A stretch of DNA of 64,000 bases from Sinorhizobium fredii (lineage in GTDB: Bacteria > Pseudomonadota > Alphaproteobacteria > Rhizobiales > Rhizobiaceae), in assembly GCF_002944405.1 (NCBI RefSeq), contig NZ_CP024310.1, positions 1,302,001 to 1,366,000 on the forward strand. Reading direction: 5' to 3'. The notes below the pieces were generated by a model that saw only the letters and a program-made list of their open reading frames with translations, did no database searches and had not been told where the DNA came from. Both the position numbers and the translations under genes were made by a program. Position 1 is the first letter of the stretch. The number at the start of each line of letters is the position of its first letter. Positions 57,993 to 64,000 of this stretch are shown piece by piece.

Positions 57993-59219
57993 CTACTTGG
58001 CACCCAAGAGGGCAAACACATCGACCGGTTCGTCCAGTCCTCTCAAGGCATAGGAGCCGAGACTTTCAAGTTCTCCGGCGCATCCTGCCCTTTCGACAAA
58101 GGCTCTTGAAAGCAGAACGGGGCGCTTGAGCTCCTTGGTCAGGCTCTCGAGCCGAGAGGCGATGTTGACGGCCGGACCGATGACTGTGAAATCGAGGCGC
58201 TTGCGCGAACCGATATTGCCGTACATCACGTCGCCGACATGGACGCCGATGCCGTAGCCGAGCGGATCGTGGCCCTTTTTTAGATTGGCCTCGTTAAGCC
58301 TGGAAAGCGCCGCCTGCGCTTCGTCAATGGCGGCGAGAAGCTGGCTGCAGGCGCAAGGATCGGTGAGCGGAAAGATCGCCAGCAGCCCGTCGCCCATGAA
58401 TTTCAGTATTTCTCCGCCATGCCGTTCGATCGGCTCGGACATCGCGTCAAAATAGTCGTTCAGGAGCTCGATGACGTCGTCGCGCGGCCAGAGATCCGAC
58501 AATCTCGTGAAGTCGCGCAGGTCGCAGATCAGGATTGCCGCGCCGACCGTCACGCCGCTGCCGCGCGTCGTCGCCCCCGCCAGAATCTGCTCGCTGGCAT
58601 GCGGGCCGACATAGGTTTCGAGGAGCGTGCGAGCCATACGGTTTTTCAACCGGATCTCGCTGACGAGCGCCAGCGCCGGCAGGATGTCCGACAGGAAGGC
58701 GATATCCTCGGCATCGAAGCCGCCCGGCCTGTCGCTGGCAAAGGTGATCGCGTGGCGCTTGCCCAGTGTGTGGTAGAGCGGCCAGATCATGTAATCGGTG
58801 AGACCTTCGGTCCTGAGCTCTTCGTAGAGCGGGTAGTTCGGACCGTCGGCTGTCGGGTCGTCCAGGTGCCGGCGCACCTCGTCGGCTCCCTCGTTGAACG
58901 CGTGCAAGGGGCTGTTCAGATATTGCGTGCTGTCTTCGACGCCATATTCATAGGTGTCGATCTCCGCCTCCGACAACCCTTTCCGCCACAGGATGCGGGC
59001 GCCGATCCATTGCGGATGATGAATCCTGAAATGCAGGGTCGCACGGGCAAGCGGCAACCCGGCCTCCGACAATCTCCGGCAGAGCTCCACGAAGATGTTG
59101 TCGATGAAGCGTTCTTCGCGCGTCTCCATCACCAGCCAGTCGAGAATCTTCCTTCGCTCGACGGACCACGCCCGATCGCTCTGGCGAGCGGAACCCAACC
59201 GCGCCTCTAACGTCTGCAT
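57993..59219 (-). CDS. Class III adenylate/guanylate cyclase with N-terminal sensor region
   Basis: The 408-residue protein starts at the ATG at 59219 after AGGAGGGAG. Residues 1-220 form a soluble sensor-like region. Residues about 235-400 are a class III cyclase domain: ILICDLRDFTRLSDL with metal-binding Asp, HGGEILKFMGDGLLAIFPLT, and GYGIGVHVGDVMYGNIGSRK, then DFTVIGPAVNIASRLESL. It should make cAMP (or cGMP). No membrane segment is evident, so it is cytosolic. The sensor input is unknown. Rhizobia carry many such cyclases. Confidence 0.9.
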   Translation of the reverse strand: MQTLEARLGSARQSDRAWSVERRKILDWLVMETREERFIDNIFVELCRRLSEAGLPLARATLHFRIHHPQWIGARILWRKGLSEAEIDTYEYGVEDSTQYLNSPLHAFNEGADEVRRHLDDPTADGPNYPLYEELRTEGLTDYMIWPLYHTLGKRHAITFASDRPGGFDAEDIAFLSDILPALALVSEIRLKNRMARTLLETYVGPHASEQILAGATTRGSGVTVGAAILICDLRDFTRLSDLWPRDDVIELLNDYFDAMSEPIERHGGEILKFMGDGLLAIFPLTDPCACSQLLAAIDEAQAALSRLNEANLKKGHDPLGYGIGVHVGDVMYGNIGSRKRLDFTVIGPAVNIASRLESLTKELKRPVLLSRAFVERAGCAGELESLGSYALRGLDEPVDVFALLGAK

Positions 59220-59258
59220 TGCTCCCTCCTTCGGCCTGGGTTCCATCGCAACCCTTGT

Positions 59259-59822
59259 TCAAAATCCCAGGGATTGCTGTGCCGGCTCCGGCCGGCCGAT
59301 GTGGACGCCTTCCAATTCGAGCATGCGCAGCTTCGTGGTGGCGCCGCCCGGTGCCGAAAAACCGCCGACCTTGCCGCCGGCCGCCAGCACGCGGTGGCAC
59401 GGTATGATCAGCGCGACCGGGTTTTTCGCCATCGCCTGGCCGACATCGCGCGCCGCTTCCGGGCCGGCACCGACCTCCTTGGCGAGCGCGCCATAGGTCG
59501 TCGTGCGCCCCCAGGGAATTTTTCGCGTCGCTGCATAGATCTGCTTGAACAGAGAGTCCTCTTCTTCGAGATCGAGCGCGAGCCCGGAAAAATCCGTCTC
59601 CTTGCCCTCGAAATAGCGTTTCACCTCGGCAACGGCTTCCACGACTGCCGGCGTGGGCTCGTGTGGTACCGCCTCGGGCAGACGCCTGAGCAGAAGCCGC
59701 TCGGTCGCCTCCGCGCTTTTGGTCGGCAGTTGAAAGCGTGTGATGCCTCGCACGCTCCAGGCAATGCCGCAGAAGCCGGCGGCCGTTTCGAAGATCAGAT
59801 ATTGGTGCGCTGTCTGGCCCAT
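59259..59822 (-). CDS. ogt: Methylated-DNA-[protein]-cysteine S-methyltransferase
   Basis: From the ATG at 59822 (GGGAGG eight bases upstream) the product has 187 residues. The C-terminal domain has the helix-turn-helix (FKQIYAATRKIPWGRTTTYG) and the acceptor Cys142 in IIPCHRVLAAGGKVGGFSA. The enzyme transfers methyl groups from O6-methylguanine or O4-methylthymine to itself. The length and the absence of an Ada-type N-domain identify an Ogt-type protein. Two upstream in-frame ATGs exist but lack a ribosome site. It lies 39 bases after the cyclase start in the opposite sense of travel, that is, upstream of it on the minus strand. Confidence 0.9.
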   Translation of the reverse strand: MGQTAHQYLIFETAAGFCGIAWSVRGITRFQLPTKSAEATERLLLRRLPEAVPHEPTPAVVEAVAEVKRYFEGKETDFSGLALDLEEEDSLFKQIYAATRKIPWGRTTTYGALAKEVGAGPEAARDVGQAMAKNPVALIIPCHRVLAAGGKVGGFSAPGGATTKLRMLELEGVHIGRPEPAQQSLGF

Positions 59823-59921
59823 AGCCACAGCCTCCCACGATTCTGGAGTTTCCATGAAAATCGTGCGGCCAGGCTGCGAATTCAACCCGTTTCTTGGGTT
59901 GGGCGGCGGTAAGGCCGTCCC

Positions 59922-60812
59922 CTATCCCAGGGCGTGGCTGGCCAAGCCATAGATTATCGGCTTCTCGCCGCCCGCGTCGTCGATCAGCCAAGGCCGCCGG
60001 AGCGACATGCTGGTAACGGTGTCGTAGACCGGAAGGCCGGATTGCGCGACGAACTCTGCGAACGAACCGCTCTTCTGCCGGGTGTCGATGCGCAGAAAGG
60101 CCCCGGCGTGGTCGGCCACATGCGGCCTCGTCACCGCAATAGCATCATCGTCGCTTGCCGCCACCACCGGGCCGATCAAGTGGCCGCGCCCGAAGCGCCG
60201 GCACAGCGAGTAGGCGGCGATGCGATCGCCACGAACAAGCGCCATGCCTTTCGAGAGCTCGACGAGGCGGGCCAAAACTGAGGTGCGGTCGGCGCTATAG
60301 GCGGCGCGGTCGAGAGCCGCGATCTCGTCAAGATCGTCCCGCGTAAGCGAACGCAGCGCCGCTCCCGATGGAAGAGTGCCCTGCGGCGTTGCAATCGCAT
60401 CGCCCTGGCACTGATAGACGGTTCGTTCCGGAGCAAAACCGAGCGACTTATAGAGCCGCCGAGCGGAGCGGGTCGCGTTGAGGCCGATCGCCCGCGAGCC
60501 GGTTTGGGCCAGCAGATGATTCATCAACCAGGTACCGGCGCCGAGCATCTGCAAGCGCGGCAAGGTGATGACCAAGCCGAAGGTGGTGAAATCGGGTGCA
60601 TGATCGAACCACATGGCCGAGCCGAGCACGCGCCCGATCGCATCGCGTGCCACGATCCCGTGACCGAGCTCGCGCGCGAGCTGCCAATCCTCGGCTCGAT
60701 GCGGCCAGCCGACGGACATGGACAGGGCATGGAGCGCGTCGAGATCGGCATCGGCGATGTCACCGATACTCAATTCGAAGGAATCCAACTTTATCGAATC
60801 GGCTCTTTCCAT
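59922..60812 (-). CDS. GNAT family N-acetyltransferase (two-domain)
   Basis: From the ATG at 60812 the protein has 296 residues. The first half (about 15-140) is a GNAT domain with LSMSVGWPHRAEDWQLAREL, then VITLPRLQMLGAGTWLMNHL as the acetyl-CoA-binding region and GLNATRSARRLYKSLGF. The second half (about 150-290) is a C-terminal domain of the type found in paired GNAT proteins, with YSLCRRFGRGHLIGPVVA. Substrate is unknown. It is divergent from argE across a 242-base gap that shows no recognised motif. Confidence 0.85.
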   Translation of the reverse strand: MERADSIKLDSFELSIGDIADADLDALHALSMSVGWPHRAEDWQLARELGHGIVARDAIGRVLGSAMWFDHAPDFTTFGLVITLPRLQMLGAGTWLMNHLLAQTGSRAIGLNATRSARRLYKSLGFAPERTVYQCQGDAIATPQGTLPSGAALRSLTRDDLDEIAALDRAAYSADRTSVLARLVELSKGMALVRGDRIAAYSLCRRFGRGHLIGPVVAASDDDAIAVTRPHVADHAGAFLRIDTRQKSGSFAEFVAQSGLPVYDTVTSMSLRRPWLIDDAGGEKPIIYGLASHALG

Positions 60813-61054
60813 TTTCTTGCCCCTTGGAGGCACCAGCACGCCATCCGCGCTACGGTTCGTACTCGGGCCGCGGAAGCCGAATGTCCCGCTTCAGTTGTAG
60901 CCGCTTGCCCGCAACACAAAACGCTTCAGATCTTTCCCAGTTCAGCACTTTCCACCGAAGCCGCAAATCATTCGGCAGGCATTTGCCCGCTCTGGACCTA
61001 TCCTGATGCGACGCCACCTCGACCCCGGCCAACCCGGCATGCTGTGAGGCAAGA

Positions 61055-62179
61055 ATGAAGACAGAAGAAATCCTCGCCCGGCTGATATCCTTTCCGTCGG
61101 TGGTCGGAACGGCGAACCACGAGATAGTCGACTGGATCCGCAGCTACCTTGCAGAGCTCGGCGCCAAGGTGAGCGTGCTGCCGGGTCCGGAAGGCGATCG
61201 CTCCAACCTCTTCGCCAGCCTCGGCCCCGTCGACCGGCCGGGCATCATCCTGTCGGGACACATGGACGTGGTGCCGGCTGCCGAGCCGACATGGAAGAGC
61301 GATCCCTTCACGCTCAGGCACGAGGGTGAACGGCTCTATGGCCGTGGAACCAGCGACATGAAGGGGTTTCTCGCCTGCGCCCTCGCGGCTCTGCCGGCGA
61401 TCGCCTCCCTGCCGCTCTCCCAGCCGCTCCACCTCGCCTTCTCCTATGACGAGGAAGCCGGCTGCCGCGGCGTCCCGCACCTGATTTCCCGGCTTCCGGA
61501 TCTCTGCGCCAAGCCCGAAGGCTGTATCGTCGGCGAGCCGAGCGGCCTGCGTGCCATCCGCGCTCACAAGGGCAAGGCCGCCGCGCGCATCGAGATCGTC
61601 GGCCGGGCCGGCCATTCCTCACGGCCGGACCTCGGCCTCAACGCCATCCACGCCATGGCGGAGATCGTTGGCGAGGCGGTCCGTTCCGCCGCGGCTTTGA
61701 TGGCAGGTCCGTTCGACGGCAATTTCGAGCCGCCCTATTCGTCGCTCCAGGTCGGCACCATTGCCGGCGGGCAGGCGGTGAACATCATTCCCGACCGCTG
61801 TACGATCGAACTGGAAGCCCGCGCCGTGGCGGGGGTCGATCCCGCCGGGCTCCTCTCAGGCATTGAGGCGAAGCTCCAAAGCCTGGCCGGCCGCGGCTTC
61901 AAGGCCCGCTGGGAAAGCTTGAGCTCCTATCCGGCGTTGTCGCTCAGGGAAGATGCGCCGCTTGCCGCGCTGCTGCACGATCTCACCGGTAAGGAGCCGC
62001 TTGCCGCCGTCAGCTACGGCACGGAAGCGGGCCTTTATCAAGCGGCCGGTATCGACGCGATCATCTGCGGTCCGGGTGACATCGCACGAGCCCACAAGGC
62101 GGACGAATATATCGAGATCGGCGAACTCGCGGCCTGCCGAACAATGATCGAGGCGCTTGGCCGAAGGCTAGGCGCGTGA
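61055..62179 (+). CDS. argE: Acetylornithine deacetylase
   Basis: The 374-residue protein is an M20 metallopeptidase-family enzyme of the ArgE type: IILSGHMDVVPAAEPTWKSD with a zinc-ligand His, YGRGTSDMKGFLACALAALP, FSYDEEAGCRGVPHLISRLP with the general-base Glu, and VGEPSGLRAIRAHKGKAAAR. The dimerisation domain spans about 170-280. It removes acetate from N-acetylornithine in arginine synthesis, though relatives act on other acyl-amino acids. A GAGG site lies before the ATG. It is followed by ghrA at 126 bases and may be a separate unit. Confidence 0.9.
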   Translation: MKTEEILARLISFPSVVGTANHEIVDWIRSYLAELGAKVSVLPGPEGDRSNLFASLGPVDRPGIILSGHMDVVPAAEPTWKSDPFTLRHEGERLYGRGTSDMKGFLACALAALPAIASLPLSQPLHLAFSYDEEAGCRGVPHLISRLPDLCAKPEGCIVGEPSGLRAIRAHKGKAAARIEIVGRAGHSSRPDLGLNAIHAMAEIVGEAVRSAAALMAGPFDGNFEPPYSSLQVGTIAGGQAVNIIPDRCTIELEARAVAGVDPAGLLSGIEAKLQSLAGRGFKARWESLSSYPALSLREDAPLAALLHDLTGKEPLAAVSYGTEAGLYQAAGIDAIICGPGDIARAHKADEYIEIGELAACRTMIEALGRRLGA

Positions 62180-62304
62180 ACCCGGTCAACCGGCAAGTCG
62201 AAGCCACCCATCAAATCGGTGCCAAATGCCGTCGACCCTGCCTGCTTCGGAGCATTCTACCGGGGCAACACGGCAATGATGCATGAAAAGAAACGGGGAC
62301 GACC

Positions 62305-63228
62305 ATGGCCTTTCTATTCAACTCGGATGCCGTACGGGCGAAGATCTTCGCGACTGAATTCGCCCGCGAGCTACCCTCGCTTTCTTTCTTCACGGATGCC
62401 GGCAGCGTCGATCCTGCTGCGGTCCGCTACCTGCTGACTTGGACCGCACCGCCGGACCTCGAACGCTATGTCAATCTCGAAGTGCTGTTCTCGATCGGCG
62501 CCGGCGTCGACCAGTTCGCGCTCGACCGCCTGAAGAAAAGGGTCAAGCTCGTCCGGATGATCGAAGACGGCATCACCCGGATGATGCAGGAATATGTGAC
62601 ACTCGCCGTCCTCGCGCTGCATCGCGACCTTCCCGGTTATCTCAACCAGCAACGTGCCGGCGAATGGCGCGGGCGTCCCGTCCGCCAGGCGGCGGAGCGC
62701 CGGGTCGGCGTCATGGGCCTCGGCAATCTCGGCCGGGCGGCGCTGGACCGGCTCGGTCCCTTCGGCTTCCCGCTTGCCGGCTGGAGCCGCTCGCCGCACG
62801 AGGTCCCGGGCGTCACCTGCTACCACGGCGAAAGCGGTCTTGCCGACTTTCTCGCCAAGCAGGACATCCTGATCTGCCTGCTGCCGCTCACCGCCGAGAC
62901 ACACGGCATCCTCGACGCGTCGCTGTTTTCTAAACTCCCGCTGGGCGCCGGTCTCGTTCATGCCGGGCGCGGGCCACAGCTCGATACCGATGCGCTTGTT
63001 GCAGCACTTGAGAGCGGCCAGCTCGCCGGCGCAGTGCTCGACGTCACCGATCCGGAGCCGCTGTCGGCGGAGCACCCGCTCTGGCGCCATCCGAAGGTGA
63101 TCATCACTCCGCATATCGCCAGCGTCACCCAGCCGGAAACCGCGGCAAAAACCGTCGTCGCCAATATCCGGCGCCACGAGGCCGGCCTCGAGCTCGTCGG
63201 CCTCGTCGACCGCGACCGCGGCTATTGA
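62305..63228 (+). CDS. ghrA: Glyoxylate/hydroxypyruvate reductase A
   Basis: The 307-residue protein is a short-type D-2-hydroxyacid dehydrogenase: [20 protein letters not shown] at the N-terminal domain, NAD(P)-binding [17 protein letters not shown] (about 133-149), catalytic region [17 protein letters not shown] with the Arg, then [20 protein letters not shown] and [12 protein letters not shown] with the His. The pattern matches GhrA. It reduces glyoxylate to glycolate or hydroxypyruvate to glycerate, which would complement the serine-cycle operon at 51-55 kb, though it is 7 kb away. A cupin gene follows 27 bases later. Confidence 0.9.
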   Translation: MAFLFNSDAVRAKIFATEFARELPSLSFFTDAGSVDPAAVRYLLTWTAPPDLERYVNLEVLFSIGAGVDQFALDRLKKRVKLVRMIEDGITRMMQEYVTLAVLALHRDLPGYLNQQRAGEWRGRPVRQAAERRVGVMGLGNLGRAALDRLGPFGFPLAGWSRSPHEVPGVTCYHGESGLADFLAKQDILICLLPLTAETHGILDASLFSKLPLGAGLVHAGRGPQLDTDALVAALESGQLAGAVLDVTDPEPLSAEHPLWRHPKVIITPHIASVTQPETAAKTVVANIRRHEAGLELVGLVDRDRGY

Positions 63229-63255
63229 ACCCACAGCAACGCCGAAAGGAAAGCC

Positions 63256-63612
63256 ATGTCTCTTCTGAAGAAAATCGACACCAATCCGCAGTTCGAGCCG
63301 AAGCGGTCGACGCCGACCCCCGAACGACTGATTTCCGGCAATCCGTCCTTCAAGACTTGGGCACAGGACGTCGCCCGCGACGGCAAGATCAATACCGGCG
63401 TCTGGGAAGCAACGCCGGGCGAGACCCGCTCGATCAAGGGTGAAACATTCGAGTTCTGCCATATCATCGAAGGCGTCGTCGAACTGACGGAAGAAGGCGG
63501 TGCGGCTCCCGTCACCTATCGCGCCGGCGACAGCTTCGTGATGAAGCCCGGCTTCAAGGGCGTCTGGCGGACGATCGAAACCGTTCGAAAAATCTATTTG
63601 ACCGTCGGCTAG
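63256..63612 (+). CDS. Cupin domain-containing protein
   Basis: The 118-residue protein is a single cupin: ETRSIKGETFEFCHIIEGVV holds motif 1 (with partially changed metal ligands), and YRAGDSFVMKPGFKGVWRTI is motif 2. It resembles the small cupins found beside ghrA and amino-acid or hydroxyacid genes. Function is unknown. Its start is 27 bases after ghrA, which suggests an operon. Its stop codon overlaps the GTG of the decayed acetyltransferase (TAGTG). Confidence 0.85.
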   Translation: MSLLKKIDTNPQFEPKRSTPTPERLISGNPSFKTWAQDVARDGKINTGVWEATPGETRSIKGETFEFCHIIEGVVELTEEGGAAPVTYRAGDSFVMKPGFKGVWRTIETVRKIYLTVG

Positions 63613-64000
63613 TGGCAGCGCTTCAGGATCTCCCGGTCTACGAGGTCCAGCGGGACGGCTACTGGCTCAGCGCCGACCGTGGCCGTCCTCGACCTTAACC
63701 GAATCCAGCATCTTGCCGAGGAATCCTACTAGACCCTTGGTTTCGACCGCCGTCTTTTCTGCGCCCTCGCCGTCTTCGCCATCTCCGACGTCTTTACCCT
63801 GCCTGCTGATTTCGGGCGACGACTTGTCGCCGAGCTGACAAAGGGCATGCGCCAGCTGCCTAACCCGCTCACCCCCTGGATGCTCCCCATGTAGGATATC
63901 TTCCGACGAGCTGAAAAGGCGAAACGACGGCCGTTGACCTCACACCTGATCTTCTGTTGTTCCCCGCCGGGCGGATCGGAACGTGGCGATGCAGACCGCC
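63612..64000 (+). pseudogene. Decayed GNAT acetyltransferase gene
   Basis: A GTG at 63612, overlapping the cupin stop, opens a frame reading AALQDLPVYEVQRDGYWLSA, which resembles the start of short GNAT acetyltransferases, and ends at 63698. A shifted frame reads AVLDLNRIQHLAEESY and then a stop at about 63728. Beyond this, in the same frame, ISDVFTLPADFGRRLVAELT is followed by another stop near 63890; this resembles the acetyl-CoA-binding region of the same family. The pieces are collinear but cannot give a protein. The gene may continue past the right edge. The assignment is moderate, since each fragment is short. Confidence 0.5.

Noticed and set aside
1..64000. tRNA or rRNA genes, insertion sequences, prophage, CRISPR arrays
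   Set aside because: No cloverleaf-like sequences, transposase or integrase frames, or regularly spaced repeats were seen anywhere in the window.

Overview
The window is high-GC DNA from an alphaproteobacterium of the Rhizobiaceae, most likely Sinorhizobium/Ensifer. The evidence is a RIME-like intergenic repeat, BA14K, DUF1127, DUF1236 and DUF4168 small proteins, iron-control elements of the Irr/RirA type, two Ku genes with LigD, a large-subunit catalase of the KatC/KatE type, and many promoters of the EcfG/RpoE2 general-stress type. The gene mix looks like an accessory replicon or a variable chromosomal region. No tRNA, rRNA, IS element, prophage or CRISPR array was seen.

Layout. 1-2606 (minus): siderophore-type ABC import, with a FecCD permease cut by the left edge and two tandem paralogous binding proteins, behind iron-responsive sites shared with a divergent methyltransferase. 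3.7-6.5 kb: small envelope and stress proteins. 6.5-21.2 kb: glycogen/trehalose metabolism (glgX, treZ, glgA) mixed with DNA repair (udgX, mpg, ligC), a catalase and several small proteins. 21.3-27.2 kb: a transporter, an FAH-family enzyme and small secreted or membrane proteins, including a 52-residue membrane miniprotein. 27.9-35.0 kb: a GMC oxidoreductase with a Tat-exported partner, a phosphoribosyltransferase-HAD fusion, a Wzx-like flippase, and an HTTM-like membrane protein facing a DCC thiol oxidoreductase and a 58-residue membrane protein. 35.4-40.7 kb: a gamma-glutamyltransferase homologue, an MFS transporter, a DUF1127 protein, a winged-helix/TPR regulator and a GFA protein. 40.9-45.4 kb: NHEJ genes (ku, ligD, a KTSC protein, a second ku). 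46.0-56.0 kb: a 989-residue aminotransferase-dehydrogenase fusion, a BCCT transporter, and a serine-cycle operon (sga-mcl-mtkA-mtkB) with a LuxR-type regulator. 56.3-64.0 kb: a GGDEF protein split by a stop codon, a nucleotide cyclase, ogt, a GNAT, argE, ghrA, a cupin and a decayed GNAT gene.

How the genes work together. At least ten genes or operons have a GGAAC-N16/17-NGTT or very similar element 18-70 bases before the start. They include glgX, treZ, udgX, katE-ligC, both ku genes and several small proteins. This makes much of 6-45 kb look like a dispersed general-stress regulon joining compatible-solute metabolism, peroxide defence and DNA repair. The serine-cycle operon is a separate module for one-carbon or glyoxylate assimilation, with its own regulator and candidate operator.

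Several genes are damaged. ligD and the GGDEF gene each have one in-frame stop in an otherwise intact frame, a DUF3175 gene has about three frameshifts, and a GNAT gene at the right end is frameshifted with stops. Single sequencing errors cannot be excluded for the two nonsense cases. All functional calls rest on reading the protein sequence; no database search was possible.
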